Shown: one piece after another, positions 38,525 to 47,982 of the stretch | Layout of the letters: every line of letters begins with the position of its first letter | Position numbering within the stretch: position 1 is the first letter of the stretch | Program-made: the position numbers and the translations under genes | The notes under the pieces: generated by a model | Database searches by the model: none | Told to the model about the DNA's origin: nothing | The model's input: only the letters and a program-made list of their open reading frames with translations | NCBI RefSeq assembly: GCF_014698505.1 | Contig: NZ_JACJTD010000011.1 | Location: forward strand, 107,687-171,686 | Source: Nostoc foliaceum FACHB-393 | GTDB lineage: Bacteria > Cyanobacteriota > Cyanobacteriia > Cyanobacteriales > Nostocaceae | Direction of reading: 5' to 3' | DNA: 64,000 nt

Positions 38525-38779
38525 ATGGTACAACCCAATCAGCCAGATAAAAACAGATTTTTTTATGCACGCAGTCGTTACTACGGTCAAATTCGGCCAG
38601 AGTGTCTAGTATTTAACGCCAATCTCCAAGAATTTGCTCAAAAAGTTAGCTTCATCTCGATTTTAGAAACATCAGGAAAGCTTGCTCCTGAAGAAGCTTA
38701 CAAGCAGATTAAAGGACTTTGGAAAGAGTTGAAGCACAGCAAAAAGGAACTGGGAATTGCTAATGAACAAGACCGATGA
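38525..38779 (+). CDS. Conserved cyanobacterial small protein, DUF7219-like
   Basis: An 84-residue soluble protein (NRFFYARSRYYGQIRPECLV, then NANLQEFAQKVSFISILETS) matching a small family seen across cyanobacteria and of unknown function. The C-terminal half is a basic amphipathic helix. TAGGAG lies just upstream of the ATG. A very strong terminator follows 60 bases after the stop, so this is a short monocistronic transcript. Confidence 0.75.
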   Translation: MVQPNQPDKNRFFYARSRYYGQIRPECLVFNANLQEFAQKVSFISILETSGKLAPEEAYKQIKGLWKELKHSKKELGIANEQDR

Positions 38780-38838
38780 ACTTTTCTTTCTAGCTTTGCG
38801 TTTAAAAAAGCGGGAAAGCCTTACGGCGAATGCGTGAG

Positions 38839-38878
38839 ATTTTCATCTGCTGATTCAGCAGATGAAAATAGTTTTTTC
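38839..38878 (+). terminator. Strong Rho-independent terminator
   Basis: ATTTTCATCTGCTGA (38839-38853) and TCAGCAGATGAAAAT (38855-38869) form a perfect 15-bp stem followed by AGTTTTTTC. Confidence 0.9.
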
Positions 38879-39018
38879 TAGGTCGTATAGCTTTTATGTT
38901 TGCATGAAAGTGCAAATAAACTGCACAGGCATAATTAATTAAGTCTGTACAAGTCAAATAAAAATCATCACATTCAGCAATGCAACACCAATATCCAGCA
39001 TCCAAAATCCGAAGCTGA

Positions 39019-40725
39019 CTATGGTGTTGGGAACTTTTTTGCAGGTTTAGCTCCTTTTACATCCAGCAATTGTGTTAATTCAGTTGTATTCAATGACTTG
39101 ACGAGACTCAAACCAAGAGACTTACTAGAAATGCTTTGGGTGTAGGCGGCGTTAAGGTAGGGGGTGTATTGCAGTCTTCCTGCAACATAGGTTTGGAAGA
39201 AAGGTAAACTTAAAACATTCATGTAACGACGCGCTTGAGAAGCATCGCCAATCATATCGGCAGATAATGCTACTTGTTGATTTGCGGGGTTCCCATTACC
39301 AATGGTGGAAAAGTGGGTGCCACCTACAAGCATGACGAGATACTTTTGTGAATTTGCAAACCAGGAGAAAGGTAGAATTTGTTCGGATAAAGCTGGTGCA
39401 ACTGTATCATCGCTACTGCTGACAATCATCACTGGAGTTTTTATTTGACTTAAGCCAGCTTTGCCGAAAATAGAACTAGTAATAGGATTAACTGCGATCG
39501 CAGCTTTCACTCTCTCATCCCGCAGGTTATAATCCTTGCCAGACTTACTGATGCTCAATTCTAAAGCGCGACACTGAAGCAGTAAAGACATGTTCCAGGT
39601 ATTTTGCAGTGCTGCTGGTTGACAGTCTTGTTTTAGCTGCTCAAAGTTGATTTTAGCGCCTGCTAGGGCTAAGGCTGTGTAGCCTCCCAAAGATTGACCA
39701 AATACTCCGACTTGTTGCAGATTTAACCGACCTTTAAATCGTGAATCAGATTGATTACCTTTTTCCAATTGATTCAGGATATATGTGACATCCAAGGGAC
39801 GGTCTTTAAATTCACTTGGTTCTGCTATTTCATTGGCGCGTCCATTCAACAGAGAACGTAATTGTTTAGCATCACTACCAGGATGATTGGGAACGACGAT
39901 GGCGAATCCGTAAGAAGCTAGATGAGTAGCTAAATATTGAAAATTGCTGCTGTCTAAACCCAAGCCATGAGAAATTACAATTACGGGTGCAGCATTCTTG
40001 ACATTTGGAATATAAACATCAGTTAATAAAAGCCGATTGCGCGTTGAGTCGAAAAACTTTAGGGTATATTTTTGCGACTTCAACTTTCCCGGAACTTGTA
40101 AATCTGGCAATTGCGAGAAATTTGGTTGTTTGATGGTAGCAGCTTCTATTTTAGACTCTTGGGAAACTGCTGCGATCGCCCGATGGGTTTGGTTAACAAG
40201 TTTCTCTAATTCCGTAGCTATATCCAAAGTCTCTGCAACATCAAGGCGAATGCTGCTTGTGGGATATTTACGCAACACATTCAAAAGTGTCAAGCCTCCC
40301 GATTCAGCAGAGGCTAAAATTAACGCCGAACGTAAAGTACCAAATCCTGGTTCTGGCTGACTGGTTTTAATGACTTGCGCCAACCGATGCAGCAAAAATT
40401 CTCCTTGCGGTGTGTAGAGAAGTTGCGAAACTATTGCTGGATTAACTTTCACACGATTGAGTAAAATCCGCCGCAATTCTTGAAGCTGTTGTAGAGGCAG
40501 ATATTGCTGATACGCTGCCAAATCTTCGTTAATTACACCTGTTCTGGCGTAGTTTTCTAAAGTGGTGACTGAAATGGAAAGCTCTAAAGCTGAATAAGAT
40601 GCATAAATCCGCTCTGCTGCCAAGACAGAATTACTAATTCCAAATGTTGGCAGCAGTGTTGAAAGAACCAGCAATAAGAAATTATTTCTCAGGGTACTGG
40701 CCCAATTACCAAACAAACTATTCAT
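39019..40725 (-). CDS. Exported alpha/beta hydrolase with DUF1400 N-terminal domain
   Basis: 568 residues. A signal peptide (LLLVLSTLLPTFGISNSVLA) is followed by the cyanobacterial DUF1400 domain near 38-135 (AERIYASYSALELSISVTTL, then ENYARTGVI) and an alpha/beta hydrolase domain of the dienelactone hydrolase/PAF-acetylhydrolase type: VIVISHGLG near 248, nucleophile GVFGQSLGGYTALAL near 345, acid in VSSSDDTVAP, His in GGTHFSTIG. It probably acts in the periplasm or at the surface on an ester. The C-terminal tail (TELTQLLDVKGAKPAKK) is basic. Confidence 0.88.
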   Translation of the reverse strand: MNSLFGNWASTLRNNFLLLVLSTLLPTFGISNSVLAAERIYASYSALELSISVTTLENYARTGVINEDLAAYQQYLPLQQLQELRRILLNRVKVNPAIVSQLLYTPQGEFLLHRLAQVIKTSQPEPGFGTLRSALILASAESGGLTLLNVLRKYPTSSIRLDVAETLDIATELEKLVNQTHRAIAAVSQESKIEAATIKQPNFSQLPDLQVPGKLKSQKYTLKFFDSTRNRLLLTDVYIPNVKNAAPVIVISHGLGLDSSNFQYLATHLASYGFAIVVPNHPGSDAKQLRSLLNGRANEIAEPSEFKDRPLDVTYILNQLEKGNQSDSRFKGRLNLQQVGVFGQSLGGYTALALAGAKINFEQLKQDCQPAALQNTWNMSLLLQCRALELSISKSGKDYNLRDERVKAAIAVNPITSSIFGKAGLSQIKTPVMIVSSSDDTVAPALSEQILPFSWFANSQKYLVMLVGGTHFSTIGNGNPANQQVALSADMIGDASQARRYMNVLSLPFFQTYVAGRLQYTPYLNAAYTQSISSKSLGLSLVKSLNTTELTQLLDVKGAKPAKKFPTP

Positions 40726-40924
40726 CGCTCAACTGTTTCGGTGGTCTGGTTTTATCAGGTGTTGGCTTTGGTAGTTATTCGGGCACCCTGCTTGGTTTAC
40801 TTAAAGTTTTTAGCCTCAATTTTTTCAAAACAGAATTTAGGAGTCAGTCGTTAGAATTCAGTATGAATTGTGTATGACTTGCGAATGTAGAAAGCTTTAT
40901 CTGACTCCTGGATTCTGATTTATC

Positions 40925-40948
40925 AATTCTTCTTCAAGAATTTTTTTC
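40925..40948 (+). terminator. Orphan Rho-independent terminator on the plus strand
   Basis: AATTCTT (40925-40931), loop CTTC, AAGAATT (40936-40942), then TTTTTC. Both flanking genes are on the minus strand, so no known plus-strand transcript needs it. The surrounding 430-base gap (40726-41156) also carries an AGGAGTCAG / CTGACTCCT inverted repeat. Confidence 0.55.
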
Positions 40949-41156
40949 TTGGCTATAAAGTCAAAAATCAGATACTACAGAGCCACACAGATGGGTAAAC
41001 TATCCATCATATAAGAAACTGGCTTCCGTAGCTTGCCTTCACTATCAAATCATAACAAATAAAAAATCATCTGCCTCAGTATTTATGTTGTAGCTTTGAA
41101 TATGTCACGAATTCACTAGATGAAAAACCCAGTAAAAATTCTGAAAATCCTTCCTG

Positions 41157-42080
41157 TTAATCAGCTTTTCCCAGTGCGATAGCTACTGATCCTGTGACTA
41201 CTAAACCCGCTCCTAATATTGCTATAAAACTGAAGTGTTCTGATGGTATCAAAGTAGGTGCAATAACTGATACAACTGCGACTGATATTAATGTCACAAT
41301 GGGAGCTAAAGCTATTACTGCACTGACTCGTGATGCTTCCCAATGTTCTAATGATTCGGCAAAGGCACCGTAAGCGATTAAAGTATTAAAAGCACAAAAA
41401 ACCAACATTCCTAAATGGAACCCATCAAGTATAAAAAGTGATTTTATTTTAGCTAGAGGAGTGAAGAATAAAGCACAACCCCCATAAATAATCAGCATAA
41501 TACTGGAGGAAGATAAAGACTGTAATAACTGCTTTTGTGCCAAAGCATAAATAGCCCATGCCATTGCTCCTAGCACAATCAAAACACTGCCTAGTATGTA
41601 TGTACCATGCGCTGTAATTAAATTTGTTAGTTGTTCTCGAAAGAATAATAGATAACCACAAGTCATTACACTGACACCAATCCATTGATACAGCCGATAA
41701 CGTTCTTTAAAAATCACTAACCCTCCGAAACCTAATAAAAGGGTAGATAATTGAATGAGAACTTCAGCGTTAGCAGGTGATGTTAGTGCTAAACCTTGCA
41801 TGAACAGAAAGTAATTAATCCCTAAAAAGAGTGTAGCGATCGCTAGTAATTTCCAAGAAGCAGAATGCAGTTGTTCTAACTTTGGTAACTTGCCGCGTAT
41901 TCCTAAATACACGGCAAGGAGTAAAAATGATACCAAAAAGCGAAACCAAATGACGGTATATACATCAAGCACTTGCAGAGTTACCGCCAGAGCAATAGGT
42001 AAAATTCCCCACAATAAGACCGTCAATAGCGATAACGCTAGCCCTAAGCGCCACCGACCAGAACTTTGATGTAGTGACAT
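41157..42080 (-). CDS. EamA/DMT-superfamily transporter
   Basis: A 307-residue inner-membrane protein with ten hydrophobic segments arranged as two five-helix EamA repeats (LALSLLTVLLWGILPIALAV at the start; GSVLIVLGAMAWAIYALAQK opens the second half). Drug/metabolite transporters of this type export amino acids, purines or other small molecules; the substrate here is unknown. A short basic N-terminus indicates the cytoplasmic side. No neighbouring enzyme gives a hint. Confidence 0.9.
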   Translation of the reverse strand: MSLHQSSGRWRLGLALSLLTVLLWGILPIALAVTLQVLDVYTVIWFRFLVSFLLLAVYLGIRGKLPKLEQLHSASWKLLAIATLFLGINYFLFMQGLALTSPANAEVLIQLSTLLLGFGGLVIFKERYRLYQWIGVSVMTCGYLLFFREQLTNLITAHGTYILGSVLIVLGAMAWAIYALAQKQLLQSLSSSSIMLIIYGGCALFFTPLAKIKSLFILDGFHLGMLVFCAFNTLIAYGAFAESLEHWEASRVSAVIALAPIVTLISVAVVSVIAPTLIPSEHFSFIAILGAGLVVTGSVAIALGKAD

Positions 42081-42293
42081 TTAAATATCCTACTCAAAGT
42101 AGGGCTGATGATAAATTGAAACATATCTAATTTGCATATCTAAATTTTATCAAGCTCTTGTTGAGAAACCATTACCTCTATTTTTGCCCGGTAGTAAGTC
42201 ATAGATAATTTGCTGTCGGCGCTAAAATTACGCACCCGTAATATATACTACTGAATTTTATATTGAGTTTATGTTGCATTTTCGTAAAAACCT

Positions 42294-42309
42294 GTTACAT
42301 TACTTTACA
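42294..42309 (+). promoter_or_regulatory. HLR1 element (RpaB binding site) upstream of hli
   Basis: GTTACATTACTTTACA fits exactly the high-light regulatory consensus (G/T)TTACA(T/A)(T/A)NN(G/T)TTACA. It lies 43 bases upstream of the hli start codon. RpaB binding to such sites controls hli and photosystem I genes in response to light. Confidence 0.75.
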
Positions 42310-42352
42310 GGCAGTGATAACTGTTACAACATAAAAGCTCGGAGTATTATTT

Positions 42353-42532
42353 ATGGCAGACGTTAAGAAGACTACGCCTTCGGTTTCAGAAGATCCTAAT
42401 GCTTTGCGCTGGGGCTTCACTCCTCAGAGCGAAAACTGGAACGGTCGTTTTGCAATGATTGGTTTTATATCTGCTGTTGCACTTGAAGTGTTTTCTGGTC
42501 AAGGGATTTTACACTTCTGGGGCATTTTATAA
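42353..42532 (+). CDS. hli: High-light-inducible protein (Hlip/SCP, one-helix CAB-like)
   Basis: A 59-residue one-helix protein of the chlorophyll a/b-binding superfamily, used in photoprotection and chlorophyll handling at photosystem II assembly. The helix begins with the chlorophyll-binding motif ENWNGRFAMIGF and continues to HFWGIL. The N-terminal 25 residues (MADVKKTTPSVSEDPNALRW) are soluble. GGAG lies nine bases before the ATG, an HLR1 box lies upstream and a strong hairpin downstream, so this is a compact light-controlled unit. Confidence 0.93.
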   Translation: MADVKKTTPSVSEDPNALRWGFTPQSENWNGRFAMIGFISAVALEVFSGQGILHFWGIL

Positions 42533-42556
42533 ATTTAAACGTTTTTACCTTCATTA

Positions 42557-42608
42557 GATGATGAGGCAAAGCGGAGATTTGCAAAATCGTCTGCCTTGCC
42601 TCATCATC
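42557..42608. terminator. Large hairpin between convergent hli and the next gene
   Basis: GATGATGAGGCAA (42557-42569) pairs with TTGCCTCATCATC (42596-42608), and the interior pairs again (GCGGAGATT with AATCGTCTGC). There is no U-run, but the position suggests bidirectional transcription end or mRNA protection. Confidence 0.6.
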
Positions 42609-42634
42609 TCAAGAATTAAAAAACTCGCCAGCAA

Positions 42635-43726
42635 CTAGCGTGATGAGCGAAATATTACACGACCTGGAGATTCTTCCTGATTAATTCGTGCATATACTCG
42701 AAGACAAGTTAAGACTTCGCCAGGAATACCACCACAGTCTAGTTGTAAGTCATCCTTGGATAAAGCACAGATATCTGCATAAAGTCCCGATAATTGGCGA
42801 ATTCGCACTTCATTACCTGCATTAATTGCCTCATCAGTGACTTTCTTCAAGATGCGTCGTGATTCGTGTTGTAGCTTTCCCCACCAAGAATAACGTTCAG
42901 CCGGCGGTACGAATACTAAAGAATGTATTGCTTCGTCAATGTCAATCCAGGTACGCAGAATTGATAGGGGATCAGTGTTTTTCTCAGCTTTTTGGGTGCG
43001 TTGGAAGCGATCGCTTAAAGCATCAATATATTGATCGCGCTGTTCTGGTTTGGAGCGTAAAGAAATGACATCGAAGCTAAAAACACTCTTTAAAGCATGA
43101 TGTAAATCTGGGTCTATTTCGATAAAATTCATATATAAAAATAGGAATGCCGCTGGTAAATCGGATACATTATCTTGTGTATTTTGAGGATTTGACAGTG
43201 CTTGTTGATATAAGCTCAATCCCTGAGTTTGAACAGTACCACTAAGACCGGGGTAGATAATTTCATCACGGATAAAGGGAAGTTGATAGAGGTTAGAATT
43301 ATCTGCGATCGCACCAACTTCTTGAGCTAAATCCAAGGTGCGCGATCGCCAAGTTGCAGCTAAATCCTCTGGGACTCGCAGCAGTTTGCGTTGAATCTCA
43401 TTCCATAAATCTGAGTCCGTTGTGCTTTGCAGTTGGGAATTACCCAGATAATAATTAAGTTCTGAGTCAGAATCGAAAGCTTCCCGCAGGTGACTTAGTT
43501 TTAAATCATCTGGCGCATCTTCCCAACCAATATTTTGCTGTGGGGGTGCAGGTTGCAACAGGTTATGAAGTTCTTGCAGCACCTCATCGCATATTTTAGA
43601 TCCTGGATCTAGTGGAAATTTTGTGCGAGCCTGATTTAAAGTAGCCTCTAGTCCATACAAACTAAACCGCAGTAATTGGGCTAACTCTGAGTTTTCTATC
43701 TCTAATAATTGACGCAAGTGCTGCAT
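42635..43726 (-). CDS. Unknown protein, partner of the Hsp70-like and dynamin-like genes
   Basis: 363 residues, soluble, no motif that I recognise. It is helical, with DDLKLSHLREAFDSDSELNY near 75 and a central DLPAAFLFLYMNFIEIDPDL. The C-terminus, from about 315 (GLYADICALSKDDLQLDCGG) to RVYARINQEESPGRVIF, looks like a small beta domain. GGAGGTGAG lies directly before the ATG at 43726, so the upstream TTG (43741), which overlaps this ribosome-binding site, is not used. It lies 175 bases after the Hsp70-like gene on the same strand and probably works with it. Confidence 0.75.
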   Translation of the reverse strand: MQHLRQLLEIENSELAQLLRFSLYGLEATLNQARTKFPLDPGSKICDEVLQELHNLLQPAPPQQNIGWEDAPDDLKLSHLREAFDSDSELNYYLGNSQLQSTTDSDLWNEIQRKLLRVPEDLAATWRSRTLDLAQEVGAIADNSNLYQLPFIRDEIIYPGLSGTVQTQGLSLYQQALSNPQNTQDNVSDLPAAFLFLYMNFIEIDPDLHHALKSVFSFDVISLRSKPEQRDQYIDALSDRFQRTQKAEKNTDPLSILRTWIDIDEAIHSLVFVPPAERYSWWGKLQHESRRILKKVTDEAINAGNEVRIRQLSGLYADICALSKDDLQLDCGGIPGEVLTCLRVYARINQEESPGRVIFRSSR

Positions 43727-43789
43727 GAATCTCACCTCCAAATATTACCTGTATATGATTCGTAGCGAATTAAATTTGGCAAACCTCTG

Positions 43790-43890
43790 CACCCTTACCC
43801 TACGGGAAGGCGTTCGCGTAGCGTCTCCAAGAGTTGCGCCTATGCGTTTAAAAATCTTAATTTTTTTCAACGCAGAGGAACGCAAAGTTT
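43790..43890. repeat. Dispersed repeat (ACCCTACGGGAAGGCGTTCG type)
   Basis: The element ACCCTACGGGAAGGCGTTCG with CGTAGCGTCTCC, followed by a GTTGCGCCTATGCG piece and an ACGCAGAGGAACGC piece, fills the space between the Hsp70-like gene and the unknown gene downstream. The same family interrupts coding and RNA sequences elsewhere in this window. Confidence 0.7.
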
Positions 43891-43901
43891 TAATGCAAGA
43901 G

Positions 43902-46877
43902 TTAATGTATACCGCAAAATGGATCGCGTTCTTTATCAACCTCATTCGGCTGCAATTCTAATTCAGCAAGATAAACGCATCCTTCTTCCTTTAAGCATTC
44001 CTGACTGTTTGATGTCCAGTAAGGTACTTCACCAGCGTGCATCCGCAGAATGCCTTGATCATCGAGAGTTACCCGATATTGGCAAGGGTAATCTGTTGTC
44101 ACATCTGGTTTTCTGAGTGCGCCAATTCGTATCCATTTTTTGCTATTAGTTTCTGCATCTGTTTGATAAACATAGAAAGTATGCTGGCCAGTTTGCGGAA
44201 ATGGAGGTAAAGGATTACTAATTAACCCAATTCCTGGTTCCGTCACACCATCGCGCAGATAATGGAATTTTTGGAACAATTTACTACCATCATTTCCTAC
44301 TTCAAATACAAGATGATAGGCATCTGGTTGATCAACAGTTGCAGACTCAATAACATTGACGGCAATATCACCATCATTTAAGTCTTTATTGAAACGTTCC
44401 ACAGCAATATTCCAGTTCAATTTACCATCAGCAAATAGTGCTGAAGTTTCTGAAACTACCGATTCCAAATCAATGCCAGAAATATCAATTAAATAATGGG
44501 GATTTCCCTGACAAAGCAACACACTAAATTCAAGGGTTTGGTCAATCTCAAACTGGACTTTAATTTTTTTCAGAAACTCTGCTTCTTGCATTCCCAATTT
44601 ATTCATGAGGTTTTTACCGTCAAAGCTACCCCATAGTCGTAAATCTCCATCCTCGTAGTCTTGACGGTAAATAATATTAGTTAATTGAATTCCTTGCCAT
44701 GCAGTCCGAACCTTGGCGACAGTTTCCCAAGGTGCGAGTTGATAAAGTTCTTGTCCGGCTTTGAATATGGTGAGTAAATCATTACTTTGAGTTTTGCGTT
44801 TGAAGTTGCAGGGTAAATAATAAAACAGATTTTTGACATCAATTTCTAGCTGGTTGGCTCCCTTACGCAGCAAGCTTTTAGACTCTTCTGGATCGAACCT
44901 TAATCTTCGCAGCTTCTCGGCATAGCAAGCACCGGCGGAGGTGGCTAATTTGGTAAATTCCAACACAAAGGTAATTCGTTCTGGATTCCAGACAAAATAT
45001 GGAGATTTACTAAATTCTTGATAGATTTGCCGCTGTACTATGTCTAAATTACAAGTTTTTCCAGATAGAATTAACCAATCAACTTTTTGGGAATTCCAAG
45101 AATCTTTGGTGATATCATCGGGACGCAAGCGACTTTCCATCAAACCTTTAGCAATACCGATCGCTTCTTTAATTCCTGAAACGGCGGCTCGTTCAAATTG
45201 CTGGTTATCTAGGGTGACGCAGATGCTATTTGGATCTTTGACTTCCAATTTAACGGCGCTTTGGGTGAGCAGTTCAGAAATTTGTTGTTCAGTAAGTGTG
45301 AAGGTTAATAGAGAATTATCTACTGGTGCTTTTTGCCCAAGTTTAAGTTTAGCAGCTTCCGCATAATCCCAAAGAATATAAAATGATTGCAGGCGTTGGG
45401 GTGCTTGTTGCCAACGGGTAGGTAATACTTTCTCGGCAGTATCTAGGGCATCTTTGTAAGCAATATCGCCTTCTGGATTCTCTTTATCTAGACATTTTAA
45501 AATACTGCCACTTTTGAATTTTCCTTGTTCTAGAAAGCGTTCGTTTAACTCAGAGCTAATTAAATCTTCTAGCCTTTCACTTTCAATATCACCTGTTGTT
45601 ACTGCTGTCAATAAAAAGTCTGCGATCGCAACTTTTAATAATCTAAAAATTCGCAGTGTAATTAACTCGCCGCCTAACTGTAAATGACCAGATGAACCTA
45701 ATAGTTTGGGGGTAAGTTTATAGTAACGTCCTCCTAAACCTCGGTCTTCATAATCGGCAAAACTAGGAGTTTTATCTTCTAAAGTCAGTTCAATTAAAGC
45801 TAAGTCTGTGGTTCCCCCGCCAATATCCAAGACGAGAACATTTTGTGACCATTTGTTTCCTGCTTGGCGACAACGAGTTTTGAATGACTCAATCCCAATG
45901 TTGAGATTACCACCAAATTCTCGCCATAAAAAGAATATCGCCACAGAAACGGCTTCATCATAAGCAGTTTGCACATCATCGATCCCCAACTGCTCAACTA
46001 ATTCCTTAACTTCCTTGCGAACAACTGGTGGGGCGACAGTGGGGTAGGTGACAACTGCTGTTAAAAAATCTCCTTCTGAAAATCGGCGTTGGGCGCGTTG
46101 GCGGTAATCTTCAGTTAACTCGATTAAATGCGCCCAAGCAGATTGGATCAGTTGGTTAGCGGTAATTAATTCTTCTTCACCATCCAAAATAACTGGAAAC
46201 AACCGATCCTGACCAAAATAGCGTTTGGGTGAATGGTGAAATCTGCTGATAATTTCCTTTAAAGAACCGCTTGTACCTTGAGCGATCGCTTTTTTTCGGT
46301 TATCTCTAGCTTCCCTACCCATTCGCAGTTTTAAGTCTCCTAAGTGCGAAATTTCCGACTCGCTGGGAATTTCCGTATCGCGGCGATCGATATCCAGTAC
46401 AACTGGGATCAGATTTTGCGACTCTAGGGTAGGGACGCGGAACACCTCATGATAAATTTGGTAAAGTTTTTTGCTGACAGCACGGCGGAACCTCTCGCTG
46501 TTTCCTAAAGAAAGTTCAATTTGGCGAATTGCTTCCAAAAATCGCTCTTTATTGTCACTTTCAAAGACTTCGCTCAATCGACTGGGTTCTATCTCCAGGT
46601 TTTTGCTAATTTCTCCGATAAACTTTTCCCAATCATCAGCGCTGACATCTGGTAAAGCTACTGAGGCGGGAGAACTCAGCCATTGTGATAAGCGATCGCG
46701 CAACCGCATCTCTTGTTCTTTTGGTAGAATTTCTGCGATCGGTACTTCAATTGGATCGAAGAGTGTAACTGTGGAATTCGATGTACCAAAATCTAAAGCA
46801 AACCATCCCGGAAATCTTTTTTGTTGTTTCTCGCTTGGTTCTTGATCGCTATATTTGTTGAGTTGAAAAGGGTTCAT
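43902..46877 (-). CDS. Large Hsp70/actin-fold ATPase-like protein (SrfB-like)
   Basis: 991 residues. The ATPase core keeps the actin/Hsp70 motifs: phosphate-1 loop ALDFGTSNSTVTLF near 27, phosphate-2 loop VLVLDIGGGTTDLALIEL near 345, and an adenosine motif DWLILSGKTCNLDIV near 600. Long insertions separate them, and from about 700 to the end there is a beta-rich region unlike the DnaK substrate domain. Size and neighbourhood recall the SrfB family of the enterobacterial srfABC set, but that link is inferred. No DnaJ or GrpE gene is near. It lies in a minus-strand set with a dynamin-like GTPase, which suggests a joint membrane or large-complex function. Confidence 0.75.
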   Translation of the reverse strand: MNPFQLNKYSDQEPSEKQQKRFPGWFALDFGTSNSTVTLFDPIEVPIAEILPKEQEMRLRDRLSQWLSSPASVALPDVSADDWEKFIGEISKNLEIEPSRLSEVFESDNKERFLEAIRQIELSLGNSERFRRAVSKKLYQIYHEVFRVPTLESQNLIPVVLDIDRRDTEIPSESEISHLGDLKLRMGREARDNRKKAIAQGTSGSLKEIISRFHHSPKRYFGQDRLFPVILDGEEELITANQLIQSAWAHLIELTEDYRQRAQRRFSEGDFLTAVVTYPTVAPPVVRKEVKELVEQLGIDDVQTAYDEAVSVAIFFLWREFGGNLNIGIESFKTRCRQAGNKWSQNVLVLDIGGGTTDLALIELTLEDKTPSFADYEDRGLGGRYYKLTPKLLGSSGHLQLGGELITLRIFRLLKVAIADFLLTAVTTGDIESERLEDLISSELNERFLEQGKFKSGSILKCLDKENPEGDIAYKDALDTAEKVLPTRWQQAPQRLQSFYILWDYAEAAKLKLGQKAPVDNSLLTFTLTEQQISELLTQSAVKLEVKDPNSICVTLDNQQFERAAVSGIKEAIGIAKGLMESRLRPDDITKDSWNSQKVDWLILSGKTCNLDIVQRQIYQEFSKSPYFVWNPERITFVLEFTKLATSAGACYAEKLRRLRFDPEESKSLLRKGANQLEIDVKNLFYYLPCNFKRKTQSNDLLTIFKAGQELYQLAPWETVAKVRTAWQGIQLTNIIYRQDYEDGDLRLWGSFDGKNLMNKLGMQEAEFLKKIKVQFEIDQTLEFSVLLCQGNPHYLIDISGIDLESVVSETSALFADGKLNWNIAVERFNKDLNDGDIAVNVIESATVDQPDAYHLVFEVGNDGSKLFQKFHYLRDGVTEPGIGLISNPLPPFPQTGQHTFYVYQTDAETNSKKWIRIGALRKPDVTTDYPCQYRVTLDDQGILRMHAGEVPYWTSNSQECLKEEGCVYLAELELQPNEVDKERDPFCGIH

Positions 46878-47095
46878 TATAGTATCACTTTCTGTTGTTT
46901 GTTTTATAGCTGGCTAAAAACTGTAATGTTTGATCATAAAATTACAAATTTAGAGAATTTTTGGTCTTGTACCATTGATTCTCTTTAGCACTGGCTTTTT
47001 TATTTGGCGCGATATCTACGTTGGGCTACGCTTTTATATGAAAGGGCATAGGCGTAGCCCAAACTAGGCGATCGCTATGAGAATTGCAGCAGTTA

Positions 47096-47929
47096 TTAAG
47101 TTGATGTTGAAGATTCTTGCTCAGTTGTAAGTCTTACTTGTTCGATGGTTAAATTAAGTAATTGGGCAACCTCTTCCATCGACATACCACGAGCTAAGAA
47201 CCGAGGTACAAGTTCAAGTTTTGCTAGTTCTCGTCCTTGTTCTCGTCCTAGTTCTAATCCTTGTTCTAGTCCCTCTTGTTTAGCTTCTTGATAAACTCTA
47301 GTTTCTTCTAACTTAACTCCTAACATTGCCTCTACCTCTTCACGACTTAAGTTGGCAAATTTATAAACAGCGATAGTTGTGATTACATCTATTATCTCCT
47401 TCTTAGCTAAAACAGTTATCTGTTCTTGTTGCACCCGCTCTATTAAACGTTTAGCTTCTTGCACCATTTGATTGTCTGAAGCAATAGTTAACTGCATCAA
47501 ACTGATACCTACTTTTTGCTCATCAGGGCTACCTAACTCATCTAAATAAATCCGTTGTACTTGGGAACTGTTCAGTAACGATCTGTGAATAGTGGTGTTT
47601 TCCGGTTCCAAGCTGCGAGACTGTAAAATAATTACCCCGTACCAGTCATCGTAAAGCGATGGGTTACGATACATATACAGCATGGATTCTGAGAAAAACC
47701 GATGGTACAGTAACTCATCTCTTTGGAATTGTACCTCAGCAAAAAAGATCATCTGAGATGCTGCATCAGGTGACGGTAAAAATACCCCATCAATCCGAAA
47801 TGTTGGTTCTTTAACTTCAACTGATTCAAAGCGATAGCTACTAGCTTCGGCTGGTGGTTGTTCTACTAACTCGAAAAACAATCCTGGGACACGCTTGAAA
47901 ATTGTATAAAAAATCGCATCACGTCTCAC
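47096..47929 (-). CDS. Rpn/DUF2887-family PD-(D/E)XK nuclease-like protein
   Basis: A 277-residue protein of the Rpn (recombination-promoting nuclease, formerly putative transposase) group. FRIDGVFL (Asp 47) and IFFAEVQFQ (Glu 65, Gln 67) form the D...ExQ nuclease core. The C-terminus has a long helix (EETRVYQEAKQEGLEQGLEL, then GREQGRELAK) and a small helix-turn-helix (MSMEEVAQLLNLTIEQVR). Translation starts at GTG with GAGG upstream. Such genes are numerous and mobile in cyanobacteria, so its place between the dynamin-like and Hsp70-like genes may be an insertion rather than a functional link. Confidence 0.88.
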   Translation of the reverse strand: MRRDAIFYTIFKRVPGLFFELVEQPPAEASSYRFESVEVKEPTFRIDGVFLPSPDAASQMIFFAEVQFQRDELLYHRFFSESMLYMYRNPSLYDDWYGVIILQSRSLEPENTTIHRSLLNSSQVQRIYLDELGSPDEQKVGISLMQLTIASDNQMVQEAKRLIERVQQEQITVLAKKEIIDVITTIAVYKFANLSREEVEAMLGVKLEETRVYQEAKQEGLEQGLELGREQGRELAKLELVPRFLARGMSMEEVAQLLNLTIEQVRLTTEQESSTST

Positions 47930-47982
47930 AAATACATCCTCATAACCGTAGCCGATCGCAATCAGTCATATTCTGAGTTAGC

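Noticed and set aside
47096..47929. Rpn-type gene as a core member of the dynamin/Hsp70 set
   Set aside because: Such genes are abundant and mobile in cyanobacteria; co-location alone does not show a functional link.
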